64,000 nucleotides of DNA from Flammeovirga agarivorans (GTDB lineage: Bacteria; Bacteroidota; Bacteroidia; Cytophagales; Flammeovirgaceae): NCBI RefSeq assembly GCF_012641475.1, contig NZ_JABAIL010000004.1, forward strand, positions 721,881-785,880, in the 5' to 3' direction. Shown here one piece after another: positions 18,038 to 26,075 of the stretch. The notes below the pieces were generated by a model. That model made no database searches. It worked only from the letters and a program-made list of their open reading frames with translations, and had not been told where the DNA came from. Positions within the stretch are counted from its first letter, which is position 1. Every line of letters starts with the position of its first letter. A program made the position numbers and the translations under genes.

Positions 18038-18425
18038 TTTTATCTATGATTTTGTTGTTAGAAATTCGTCTTTAAAGATTGGATATCACATCTTATAAAA
18101 AAGTTGTAAACACACATTCCAATCGGCTCGCAAATTTATTTAGATTTTTTTTAAATAGGAACTATTTTATAAATAATCCCATCTTTTATTTCAATTATTC
18201 ATGAAAAAAGGCACTGCCAATGACAATACCTTTAGTCCAGTAAATATGAAAATGAAAAAAGATAACTCTAAATTAAATTGCTAGCTCGGCTTGAATAATT
18301 GTTTTTTTTATACAAGCTTTGAGCTTTGCCTCCTCAAAGTTAAGCAGAATTGATTTAATTTGGAGACTTTCATCACCTTTTTATGAAAATTTTATATTTT
18401 TATATAAGCATTATTTTTAAAAACA
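18038..18425. other. Divergent intergenic region sufC / maoC-like gene
   Basis: 388 bp of very AT-rich sequence between divergent genes. It contains the possible sufC -7 box and a 27-codon ORF at 18201-18284 (plus) with no recognisable features. I found no convincing riboswitch, tRNA or terminator, and no trace of a decayed sufB gene. Confidence 0.5.
18131..18138 (-). promoter_or_regulatory. Possible -7 box for sufCD
   Basis: On the minus strand these bases read TAAATTTG, an exact match to the Bacteroidota -7 element TAnnTTTG, about 93 bp before the sufC start. No clear TTTG lies 19 nt upstream of it, so this is only a partial promoter match. Confidence 0.35.
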
Positions 18426-18830
18426 ATGATTTTAATAGGAAATACTTACGAGACAACTTTTTCATTTACTCAAGATCAAGTAGATGCATTTGCTAAACTA
18501 ACGGGTGACACTAACCCAATTCATATTGATCCTGAGTTTGCTGCAGGTACTCCTTTTAAGAAACCTATTATGCATGGTTTTTTATCTGCAAGTATTTTTT
18601 CAAGAGTTTTAGGAACTGAATTCCCAGGAAATGGATCTGTTTATTTGTCTCAATCCATGGATTTCTTAAGACCAATGTTTGTTGATGAAGAATATGTAGC
18701 CACTTTCGAAGTGACAGAAATTGATTCTAGAAGAAAAACAGCTATAATAAAAACAGTTATCACCTCTTCTCAAAAAAAAGTAACTGTTAAAGGAGAAGCG
18801 AAAATAATGCACAAAACACTTATTGAATAA
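18426..18830 (+). CDS. MaoC family dehydratase
   Basis: A 134-residue single hot-dog-fold protein of the MaoC / (R)-specific enoyl-CoA hydratase family. The hydratase-2 motif is complete: DTNPIHIDPEFA (about 28-39) supplies the catalytic Asp and His, followed by GTPFKKPIMHGFL. It probably hydrates trans-2-enoyl-CoA (or enoyl-ACP) in fatty-acid turnover; the exact substrate cannot be read from sequence. It is 64 bp upstream of the bestrophin gene, on the same strand, and could share its transcript. Confidence 0.9.
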   Translation: MILIGNTYETTFSFTQDQVDAFAKLTGDTNPIHIDPEFAAGTPFKKPIMHGFLSASIFSRVLGTEFPGNGSVYLSQSMDFLRPMFVDEEYVATFEVTEIDSRRKTAIIKTVITSSQKKVTVKGEAKIMHKTLIE

Positions 18831-18894
18831 AACTTAATATTAACTTTTTACGTTAATTTGTGAGATAATTTTTTACTATTACTTTTTTTGTTCT

Positions 18895-19758
18895 ATGCCT
18901 AAAAGAAACTTCACTCAATCTTCTTTGTACATGATCTTTTCGTACAAAGGATATTTAGTTAGACGATTATCCATAGATTTAATTTGGATTGTTATCCCCA
19001 CTACTATTCTATGCGCTGTTCATGAGTTTAATCATGTTGATATCAAAATGAACTTTACAGTACCGGGGCTCCTTGGTGCAATTCTAGGTTTACTATTGGT
19101 ATTTAGAAATAATACCGCCTATGATCGTTGGTGGGAAGCTAGAAAAGTTCTTGGTGGATTAGTGAACACCTCAAGAAACTATGCTTTACAAGTAGAGAAT
19201 CTTCTACCAGAAAGTGAACATAAAAATGAGATCATTAAATTGATTGGAGCTTTTCCATTCGTTTTAAAGGAACACTTAAGAGATGGAGTGGTCTATGCAG
19301 AACTTGATTTTTTAGGTGAAAAACTAATCAAAGAATTAAAAGAGTGGAAGCATGTACCGAATGCTGTCAATCAATTAATTCAAAGAAGGTTAAGGATTGC
19401 TTACGATAATAAAGAAATCACAGATTTTCAGTTTTTAAAGTTGATTGAAAACTCAGATGAATTAATTGACATTATGGGTAAATGTGAAAGAATTCACAAT
19501 ACTCCTATGCCATCATCACACTCTTATCTTCTGAAAACATACATCTATGTATATGCTATCATTATGCCTTTCGGTTTAATTGATAATCTTAGCTGGTGGA
19601 CTATTCCTGCAGTTATGATGATCTATTACATAGCAATGAGTATTGTTACTATTTCAGAGGAAATTGAAGATCCATTTGGTAAAGATCCAAACGATTTACC
19701 AGTTGATAGGATCGCTCAAAATATTTACAACAACGTTCAAGAAATTATTACCAAATAA
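18895..19758 (+). CDS. Bestrophin family anion channel
   Basis: A 287-residue membrane protein of the bestrophin-like (UPF0187) family. Its diagnostic segment FRNNTAYDRWWEARKVLGGL lies at about 71-90, and four hydrophobic segments sit near 25, 55, 215 and 240. The acidic EEIEDPFGKDPNDLPVD near 262 corresponds to the conserved C-terminal region that includes the calcium-clasp area of animal bestrophins. Bacterial homologues form pentameric ion channels, and some prefer cations; selectivity cannot be inferred here. Its stop codon directly abuts the start of the Spx/ArsC-like gene, which indicates co-transcription. Confidence 0.92.
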   Translation: MPKRNFTQSSLYMIFSYKGYLVRRLSIDLIWIVIPTTILCAVHEFNHVDIKMNFTVPGLLGAILGLLLVFRNNTAYDRWWEARKVLGGLVNTSRNYALQVENLLPESEHKNEIIKLIGAFPFVLKEHLRDGVVYAELDFLGEKLIKELKEWKHVPNAVNQLIQRRLRIAYDNKEITDFQFLKLIENSDELIDIMGKCERIHNTPMPSSHSYLLKTYIYVYAIIMPFGLIDNLSWWTIPAVMMIYYIAMSIVTISEEIEDPFGKDPNDLPVDRIAQNIYNNVQEIITK

Positions 19759-20109
19759 ATGTCCAAAATTTATTACCTCTCTACTTGTTCAACATGCAAG
19801 AGAATCATTGAGGAAATAGGAAAAGATAAGTTTGATGTATTTCAGGATATCAAAACTGAAAAAATCACTTCGGAACAAATTGAAGAGATGAAGGCTCTTT
19901 CAGGATCATATGATTCTTTATTCAGTAGAAGATCTAGACAATTTAGACCAATGGGACTACATGAAAAGGACTTATCTGAGGAAGATTATAAATCGTTAAT
20001 ACTTCAAGAATATTCTTTTTTAAAAAGACCTGTTATTATTGCAAATAATCAGATATTTGTAGGAAATAGTAAAAAAGAAGTGGAAAAAGCGAAAGCTGCC
20101 CTTTCTTAA
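19759..20109 (+). CDS. ArsC/Spx family protein
   Basis: A 116-residue thioredoxin-fold protein of the arsenate reductase/Spx family. It opens with YLSTCSTCKRIIEEIG (Cys9 and Cys12, a CxxC of the Spx/MgsR and YffB-like type), has the SLFSRRSRQFR segment near 55 and the RPVIIANNQIFVGN cis-proline region near 91. It lies in a housekeeping operon without arsenic genes, so an RNA-polymerase-binding (Spx-like) or general thiol-redox role is more likely than arsenate reduction. The start codon immediately follows the bestrophin stop. Confidence 0.85.
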   Translation: MSKIYYLSTCSTCKRIIEEIGKDKFDVFQDIKTEKITSEQIEEMKALSGSYDSLFSRRSRQFRPMGLHEKDLSEEDYKSLILQEYSFLKRPVIIANNQIFVGNSKKEVEKAKAALS

Positions 20110-20115
20110 AAAATT

Positions 20116-20532
20116 ATGGGAAGAATATTAGCAATAGATTACGGTACTAAAAGAACTGGCTTTGCCGTTACTGATCCGATGAAGATTATCGCATCATCAT
20201 TAGAAACAGTTCAAACCAATGTGGCAATGCAGTTTATTAAAGACTACCTAGTAAAAGAGGAAGTAGATCAGTTTGTCATTGGCTTACCTGTCGGACTAGA
20301 TGGATTAGAAACCGACAATACTAAACCAACTAAATCTTTTGCAAAGAAATTGCAACAAAATTTCCCTAATATTCCACTAGCCTATATTGATGAGCGATTT
20401 ACATCTAAAATGGCTGAACAATCAATGTTGGCAAGTGGCATGAAAAAGAAAGACAGAAGAGTAAAAGGTAATGTAGATAAAATCAGTGCCACTATTATTC
20501 TTCAATCCTACATGGATCAGCAAAGTTTTTAA
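20116..20532 (+). CDS. ruvX: Holliday junction resolvase-like nuclease RuvX/YqgF
   Basis: A 138-residue RNase H-fold protein. Motifs are RILAIDYGTKRTGFAVTD (near 3-20, first catalytic Asp), VIGLPVGLDG (near 54-63), YIDERFTS (second acidic site) and KISATIILQSYM at the end. The family is essential in many bacteria and acts in 16S rRNA 5'-end processing, with Holliday-junction resolution proposed from structure. It is 6 bp after the Spx-like gene and 21 bp before def, so it is part of one operon. Confidence 0.95.
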   Translation: MGRILAIDYGTKRTGFAVTDPMKIIASSLETVQTNVAMQFIKDYLVKEEVDQFVIGLPVGLDGLETDNTKPTKSFAKKLQQNFPNIPLAYIDERFTSKMAEQSMLASGMKKKDRRVKGNVDKISATIILQSYMDQQSF

Positions 20533-20553
20533 TCTCAAACAAATAACAGTCAA

Positions 20554-21114
20554 ATGATATATCCTGTAGTAGCTTATGGCGACCCCGTATTAAGAAAAGT
20601 TGCCATTGACTTTACAAAAGATGAATTAAACGAAGTTAGCACTTTAATAGACGACATGTTCGAAACTATGTCAGGTGCTCAGGGAGTTGGACTTGCAGGT
20701 CCACAGATTGGAAAAGCTAAACGTATCTTTGTTATTGATTCTAACTTAATGTTAGAAGAGGGATCTGAAGAAACAGGTTACAAAGGTGCTTTTATCAACG
20801 CTGAAATTATTGAAGAGTTTGGTGAAGATGTTGGTTTTGACGAAGGTTGTTTAAGTATTCCTGGCATCAACGGTGAAGTGGTGAGACCTGAAGGTGTAAT
20901 TATCAAATACCTTGATGAAAGCTTAAAAGAAAGAGAAGAGAAATTCACTGGTGTAACTGCAAGAGTTATCCAACATGAATATGATCACATTGAAGGTGTT
21001 TTATTTACTGATTATTTATCTCCAATTAAAAAGAGGTTAATTAAAAGTAAATTAAATAACATCACAAAAGGAAAAGCTCCTCATGCTTACAGAATGAGAT
21101 TTCCGAAAAAATAA
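20554..21114 (+). CDS. def: Peptide deformylase
   Basis: A 186-residue metalloenzyme that removes the N-terminal formyl group from nascent proteins. All three motifs are present: GVGLAGPQIG (about 44-53), EGCLSIPG (with the metal-ligand Cys, near 105) and QHEYDHIEG (the two His ligands and catalytic Glu, near 147). The C-terminus is basic, which suits binding at the ribosome exit. It is the last gene of the operon and is followed by a strong hairpin terminator. Confidence 0.97.
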   Translation: MIYPVVAYGDPVLRKVAIDFTKDELNEVSTLIDDMFETMSGAQGVGLAGPQIGKAKRIFVIDSNLMLEEGSEETGYKGAFINAEIIEEFGEDVGFDEGCLSIPGINGEVVRPEGVIIKYLDESLKEREEKFTGVTARVIQHEYDHIEGVLFTDYLSPIKKRLIKSKLNNITKGKAPHAYRMRFPKK

Positions 21115-21120
21115 TTAATT

Positions 21121-21152
21121 TTAAGCTACTCAAAATTGAGTAGCTTTTTTTT
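21121..21152 (+). terminator. Intrinsic terminator after def
   Basis: The stem AAGCTACTCA / TGAGTAGCTT has a short AAAT loop and is followed by a run of eight or more T. It lies 7 bp past the def stop. Confidence 0.88.
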
Positions 21153-21208
21153 AAATATTTTGGCGAGTACTTGTACTCACTTTATACGATTACTTTTTAA
21201 ATATTACG

Positions 21209-21694
21209 ATGAGATTACTTACTCTGTTTTTGGTTTCTTTTCTATTATTCGGATGTGGAAATGATGAAATCAATTGGAGCACTCCTACCAGCCTTGACCA
21301 ATACTTTATGGATGAAATCAACAAGCATAGAGAAGATCAACAGTTACAACCTCTTACTTTTAATGTCACTTTCTTTGAAGAGTCAAAGAGATTTGCTGCT
21401 AAGTTGGCGGATAATCCAGGAATGAGGGAACAACTCTCAAAAGAAGAAGAAGAGAACGGCTACTATAAACAAAGAATACAAGTAATTACCGACGCAAGTG
21501 ACATAAGAGGGTGTACGGGCTTTGCTTCTTTTTCCAATCTTAATCCTACTCCAGATGTTGTGAAAATTATGGCTCAAGCATGTTCAAACACGCTTGATAA
21601 TCGCAATTCTAATACTTTTGGCGGTGCCGTATTTCAAAATTCCAATACAGGTGATTATTTTTATGTAACTTTCGTCGGCCGATTAGATAATTAA
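21209..21694 (+). CDS. CAP-like (SCP/PR1) lipoprotein
   Basis: A 161-residue lipoprotein: the signal ends in the lipobox LLFGC (Cys16), so it is anchored in the envelope. The mature part resembles a divergent CAP/SCP domain. INKHREDQQLQPLTFNVTF (near 38-56) matches the helix and loop INxxRxxxxLxPLxxN, ESKRFAAKLADN the following helix, and FGGAVFQNSNTGDYFYVTFVGR the last strands. Metal-binding His residues of typical CAP domains are not evident. The function is unknown. It starts a three-gene plus-strand unit with the omega-amidase and the exchanger. Confidence 0.65.
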   Translation: MRLLTLFLVSFLLFGCGNDEINWSTPTSLDQYFMDEINKHREDQQLQPLTFNVTFFEESKRFAAKLADNPGMREQLSKEEEENGYYKQRIQVITDASDIRGCTGFASFSNLNPTPDVVKIMAQACSNTLDNRNSNTFGGAVFQNSNTGDYFYVTFVGRLDN

Positions 21695-21706
21695 TTAACG
21701 TATTCC

Positions 21707-22498
21707 ATGTCACAACATCAAGAAAATTTCAAAATTGCTTTAGTACAATTTGATCCTCAATGGATGAATCCTACGGCAAACTTAGCTCTCCTCGAAGAAA
21801 AACTTTGGACAATTGATGAACAGGTCGATTTAGTGGTTTTACCAGAACTATTTACGACAGGATTTCATACTACGGCTGCAGAAAAAGCTGAACCAATAGG
21901 TCTGACTACTTCAAAATGGTTAATGCAACAATCTAAAAGAATGAATGCAGCAATTATTGGAAGTTTTCCTATACGTCAAGACCGTTTAATATATAACCGC
22001 TCATTATTTGCAAGGCCAAATGGTCATATATCCCATTATGACAAAAGGCATTTATTCAGAATGGCGTCTGAACATATGGCTTTCACTCATGGGAAATTTC
22101 AAGTGGTAGAAGAATGGAAAGGTTGGAGAATTAACCCAATCATTTGTTATGACCTAAGGTTCCCACTATGGTGTAGAAACACTAACAACGATTATGATAT
22201 TCTTTTATGCTTAGCCAATTGGCCTAAGCCTCGAATTGAAGCTTGGGATGCTTTGCTTAAAGCTAGAGCCATTGAGAACTTATCCTATACAGTAGGCGTT
22301 AATCGTGTTGGTAACGATCCACATGGAGTTGAATATAATGGACAATCTGCCGTTTATAACCCAAAGGGACAACTCGTTAATGAGCTTTCTGAAGAAGATG
22401 AAATCCAAATTATCACTTTATCATATAAGGAAGTTCAACAAATCAGAGAGTCTTTCCCTACTCACCTAGATGCTGATCACTTCACTCTTCAATTATAA
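21707..22498 (+). CDS. Omega-amidase (nitrilase superfamily, YafV type)
   Basis: A 263-residue cytoplasmic amidohydrolase of the carbon-nitrogen hydrolase fold. The triad regions are LVVLPELFTTGF (Glu, near 49), HYDKRHLF (Lys, near 106) and PIICYDLRFP (Cys, near 146). The shape and WPKPR segment point to the YafV/Nit2 omega-amidase branch, which hydrolyses alpha-ketoglutaramate and alpha-ketosuccinamate as a repair enzyme after glutamine transamination. It lies 12 bp after the lipoprotein gene and 7 bp before the exchanger; that proximity is probably transcriptional only. Confidence 0.88.
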   Translation: MSQHQENFKIALVQFDPQWMNPTANLALLEEKLWTIDEQVDLVVLPELFTTGFHTTAAEKAEPIGLTTSKWLMQQSKRMNAAIIGSFPIRQDRLIYNRSLFARPNGHISHYDKRHLFRMASEHMAFTHGKFQVVEEWKGWRINPIICYDLRFPLWCRNTNNDYDILLCLANWPKPRIEAWDALLKARAIENLSYTVGVNRVGNDPHGVEYNGQSAVYNPKGQLVNELSEEDEIQIITLSYKEVQQIRESFPTHLDADHFTLQL

Positions 22499-22505
22499 TT
22501 AGTTA

Positions 22506-23483
22506 TTGGATAGTATTTTCATACATATTTTTATTGGTCTCATTGGTATTTTATTAATGAGATATGGAGCTTTGATGCTTACTAAAGGTGCTACAGCATT
22601 ATCAGCTTCTTCCAACTTTTCAGGAATACATATTGGATTAACAGTTGTAGCCTTAGGCACTTCTATACCTGAAGTTTGCGTGTCATTTATTTCAGTTTAT
22701 AAAGAGTCTGAAGAGCTTGCTTTTGGTACAATCATAGGGAGTAATACCTTTAATATCGTTTTTGGACTCGGTATTTCTTCACTGATCATCAATATTAGAG
22801 TATTATCTAAGAATATTTGGCGGGATACCGTATTTGCTTTAGGAAGTGGCTGTCTTCTCTTTTTACTTCTAAATAAGAAGTTATTTTTTCATTCGGAGAC
22901 CAACTATCTGACACCTTATGATACGATTATTTTAATTGGGTATCTTATTACTTACTATCTAATTATTTTTGCGAGTTCTAAGAATAAAAAGGAGATCTAC
23001 TTAATAAAAAAAATCCCAAAAGGATTAATAAGACATCACTACATAAGTAGAGACATCATCGTTGGGCTTCTAATTATTGCTGCAGGAGCCTATATATCTG
23101 TTATAGAAGCATTATTATTAAGTGAGTATACCGTTTTAAGTCCAAGATTTATTGGAGTCAGTATCATGGCTATATGTACGTCATTGCCAGAGATTACAAC
23201 TACTATAGCTGTCATGAGAAGAAAACGACAGGATATTGCTTTTGGCAATATTATGGGCTCTTACATTATAAACTTTTTAGTTGCTCCTTCTATATTAACA
23301 ATTAAGGGTCCAATCGCTTACGATTACACCCTTAACTATGACCTTTCTTTCTCGGTCTTAATATGTATGTTATGTGCTTTCTTAAGTTTATCCAGTAGAT
23401 ATTTACGTTTAAATAAAGTAGCTTCAATTCTTTTACTTACACTTGGAGTGCTTTATTACTTCACTACGTACTTAAGAGGATAA
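22506..23483 (+). CDS. Calcium/sodium antiporter (CaCA, YrbG-like)
   Basis: A 325-residue exchanger with about 10 membrane helices and two inverted alpha-repeats. The first is canonical: VALGTSIPE then GSNTFNIVFGLG. The second is altered: AICTSLPE then GSYIINFLV, where most relatives have GTSLPE and GSNIFN. The start is TTG at 22506: an in-frame stop lies 4-6 bp upstream, and the first ATG would delete half of helix 1. Its TAA abuts the TAG of the convergent DUF4290 gene with no spacer. Confidence 0.87.
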   Translation: MDSIFIHIFIGLIGILLMRYGALMLTKGATALSASSNFSGIHIGLTVVALGTSIPEVCVSFISVYKESEELAFGTIIGSNTFNIVFGLGISSLIINIRVLSKNIWRDTVFALGSGCLLFLLLNKKLFFHSETNYLTPYDTIILIGYLITYYLIIFASSKNKKEIYLIKKIPKGLIRHHYISRDIIVGLLIIAAGAYISVIEALLLSEYTVLSPRFIGVSIMAICTSLPEITTTIAVMRRKRQDIAFGNIMGSYIINFLVAPSILTIKGPIAYDYTLNYDLSFSVLICMLCAFLSLSSRYLRLNKVASILLLTLGVLYYFTTYLRG

Positions 23484-24149
23484 CTATTTTCTCTTTTTTC
23501 TTCTTCTCTTCTTTGAGTTTGAAGATGATTTTGAGTTATTATTAGATTGCGTTGACACAGAAGCTGAAGGTAGTTTCACATTTTTAAAAGCATCTGGAAA
23601 CTTCTCTTTAAGTGGTCGCACATTAAATCTTCCTTTGGTTAAAGAGTTTAATGTATTTATCACTACTTCGTCTTCAATCTGATCATTAACCTGCATTGAA
23701 TAAAAAGACTTCATCAATTTAATGATTTTGACAAAAGCTTTTTCTTTTCCCTCTACAGTTTCTTGCTTTAAAGCACTTTCAACCATTATTTCTAGGTTTT
23801 TACCAAAGTGCTTAAATCTAATATGAGATTGATTATAAGGAACCTGACGAGGCTTCTTATGCATCATGTTCTCTGTAGGAAGAGGATAAGGAGCGTCGAT
23901 ATCCAGATTAAATTCAGACATTACCTGAATATGATCCCATATTCTTTGTTGACTATCACTTAATTGTTTTTGGATAGGATGTAATTGCTTCATTAAAGCA
24001 ATCAAAGTGTATGAGTATTGAGTTCTAAGTGATTTATCTTCTAATGAAGAAATATACTTTACTAATTTCTCAATATTTCTACCATATTCTTTAAGAATGA
24101 TATCTGATCTTCCGGTATTGTAGCTAAATTCTTCGCTCATATAATTCAT
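23484..24149 (-). CDS. DUF4290 protein
   Basis: A conserved Bacteroidota protein of unknown function. The open frame begins at a TTG (24158) inside the terminator of the upstream gene; I prefer the ATG at 24149, or alternatively the one at 24140, which gives MSEEFSYNTG. The family signature is YNTGRSDIILKEYGRNIEKLV near the start, with IWDHIQVMSEFNLDIDAPYP (in parts) around 90-110. It is helical and cytoplasmic, with a C-terminal tail of about 20 residues of Ser, Asn, Lys and Arg that suggests nucleic-acid or ribosome contact. It sits downstream of glmS but behind that gene's terminator. Confidence 0.85.
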   Translation of the reverse strand: MNYMSEEFSYNTGRSDIILKEYGRNIEKLVKYISSLEDKSLRTQYSYTLIALMKQLHPIQKQLSDSQQRIWDHIQVMSEFNLDIDAPYPLPTENMMHKKPRQVPYNQSHIRFKHFGKNLEIMVESALKQETVEGKEKAFVKIIKLMKSFYSMQVNDQIEDEVVINTLNSLTKGRFNVRPLKEKFPDAFKNVKLPSASVSTQSNNNSKSSSNSKKRRRKKRK

Positions 24150-24156
24150 TAATTTC

Positions 24157-24194
24157 AAAAAAGCTGTCGATAAGTTTAATTACCGACAGCTTTA
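24157..24194 (-). terminator. Intrinsic terminator after glmS
   Basis: On the minus strand the stem AAAGCTGTCG / CGACAGCTTT is followed by a T-run. It lies 10 bp past the glmS stop and directly before the DUF4290 gene. Confidence 0.82.
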
Positions 24195-24203
24195 AATATT
24201 TTA

Positions 24204-26042
24204 TTACTCTACGGTAACTGATTTCGCCAAATTTCTTGGCTGATCGACGTCACAACCTCTTAACACTGCAATGTGATAAGATAGTAATTGAAGAGGAATA
24301 CAAGAAATCATCGGCATTAATACCTCATGAGTATCCGGAACTTCAATAACGTGATCAACCATACCTGGAATCAATGCATCTCCTTCAGTAACAACTGCGA
24401 TTACTTTACCGCCTCTTGCTTTTACTTCTTGAAGGTTAGATACTACTTTATCGTAAGAGCTATCTCTAGTTGCAATGACTACAACTGGCATGTCTTCATC
24501 AATAAGGGCAATTGGACCGTGCTTCATTTCTGCAGCAGGATAACCCTCTGCATGAATATAAGAAATTTCTTTCAATTTTAATGCACCTTCTAATGCCACT
24601 GGGAAATTATATCCACGACCTAAGTACAAGAAATTAGAAGCATCTTTGTACAAATGAGACATTTCTTTAATAGAATCATCTGTCTTAAGAACCTCCTCTA
24701 TTTTTGAAGGGATATTTTCAAACTCCTTCAACAATGAATGTAACTGGTTCTCAGTTAACGAGCCTTTTTCTTTCGCTAACATTAAAGCCATCGTGGTAAG
24801 TACAGTCAATTGAGCTGTAAATGCTTTTGTACTTGCTACACCAATTTCTGGCCCTGCGTGAGTATATGCACCTTCATGAGAGTTTCTAGCAATAGATGAA
24901 CCTACTACATTACAAACGCCTAATACTGTTGCACCCTTAGATTCTGCCAAACTCATTGCTGCTAATGTATCTGCTGTTTCTCCCGATTGAGAAATTGCAA
25001 TCATAACATCACCTTTACCAATGATTGGGTTTCTATATCTGAATTCAGAAGCATATTCAACTTCTACTGGGATTCTTGCTAATTCTTCAAAGATGTATTC
25101 TGCTACCAAACCTGCATGCCATGATGTACCACAAGCTACAATAATAATACGGTTAGCATTAACTAAATCTTCAAAATGATTGAAGATACCACCTAATTTT
25201 ACGTGGTTTTCTTTTGCAATCACCCTTCCTCTTAAACAATCAGCAACAGAGCGAGGTTGTTCCATAATTTCTTTCATCATGAAATGATCATATCCACTCT
25301 TTTCAATTGCTTCTAATTCAAGCTCTAATGTTTGGATATAAGGAGTTTGTTCTTGGTTTTTCACATCAGTGATAGTCATTTCACCATCCTTCAGTAGAAC
25401 TACTTCCTCATCTTTTATATATACAACGTCTTTAGTATACTCAACAATTGGTGTCGCATCAGAAGCTAAGAAGAATTCACCTTCTCCTACACCAATCACT
25501 AATGGACTACCTTTTCTTGCCGCAACTAATTGACCTGGATTATCTTTACTTGTAATTACAATAGCATATGCACCTACTACTTCATTTAAAGCAATACGGA
25601 CAGCTTCATCTAAATCACAATTGTTATCTTTTTGTACTTGCTCAATAAAATGAATAAAAACCTCAGTATCAGTCTCACTTTGAAAAACATGTCCTTTTTC
25701 AATTAACTGACTTTTTAATACTTCATAGTTTTCAATTATTCCATTGTGAACCATTGCTAATTTTTGATCTGAAGAATAATGAGGATGAGCATTAACATCA
25801 TTAGGTGCACCGTGCGTTGCCCAACGTGTATGACCAATACCTGTTGATCCTTTTGTATCTTTTCCTTCTAATTGTTTTTTAAGATCAGCAACTTTGCCTT
25901 TACACTTAAAAACTTTAACATCAGATTTTTCTATAAGGGATACTCCAGCACTATCATAGCCACGATATTCTAATCTTTCAAGGCCTTTAATTAGAATGTC
26001 AAGGGCATTTCTTTCACCCACATAACCGACAATTCCGCACAT
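24204..26042 (-). CDS. glmS: Glucosamine-6-phosphate synthase GlmS
   Basis: A 612-residue enzyme that makes glucosamine-6-phosphate from fructose-6-phosphate and glutamine, the entry to peptidoglycan and lipopolysaccharide amino sugars. The N-terminal glutaminase starts MCGIVGYVG, with nucleophile Cys2; GHTRWATHG is near 72. Two SIS isomerase domains follow, with SQSGETADTLAA near 350 and the terminal KSVTVE that is diagnostic of GlmS. It is 33 bp downstream of the DUF4270 gene on the same strand. No ribozyme-like leader is visible in that short gap. Confidence 0.98.
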   Translation of the reverse strand: MCGIVGYVGERNALDILIKGLERLEYRGYDSAGVSLIEKSDVKVFKCKGKVADLKKQLEGKDTKGSTGIGHTRWATHGAPNDVNAHPHYSSDQKLAMVHNGIIENYEVLKSQLIEKGHVFQSETDTEVFIHFIEQVQKDNNCDLDEAVRIALNEVVGAYAIVITSKDNPGQLVAARKGSPLVIGVGEGEFFLASDATPIVEYTKDVVYIKDEEVVLLKDGEMTITDVKNQEQTPYIQTLELELEAIEKSGYDHFMMKEIMEQPRSVADCLRGRVIAKENHVKLGGIFNHFEDLVNANRIIIVACGTSWHAGLVAEYIFEELARIPVEVEYASEFRYRNPIIGKGDVMIAISQSGETADTLAAMSLAESKGATVLGVCNVVGSSIARNSHEGAYTHAGPEIGVASTKAFTAQLTVLTTMALMLAKEKGSLTENQLHSLLKEFENIPSKIEEVLKTDDSIKEMSHLYKDASNFLYLGRGYNFPVALEGALKLKEISYIHAEGYPAAEMKHGPIALIDEDMPVVVIATRDSSYDKVVSNLQEVKARGGKVIAVVTEGDALIPGMVDHVIEVPDTHEVLMPMISCIPLQLLSYHIAVLRGCDVDQPRNLAKSVTVE

Positions 26043-26075
26043 AATTAAAAAATTTAAATTTAGATGAATAAAAAA

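Noticed and set aside
18201..18284. 27-codon ORF (MKKGTANDNTF...KLNC) upstream of the MaoC gene, peptide-precursor-like
   Set aside because: No leader motif, no modifying enzyme nearby and no consensus promoter directly before it; expected by chance in AT-rich DNA.
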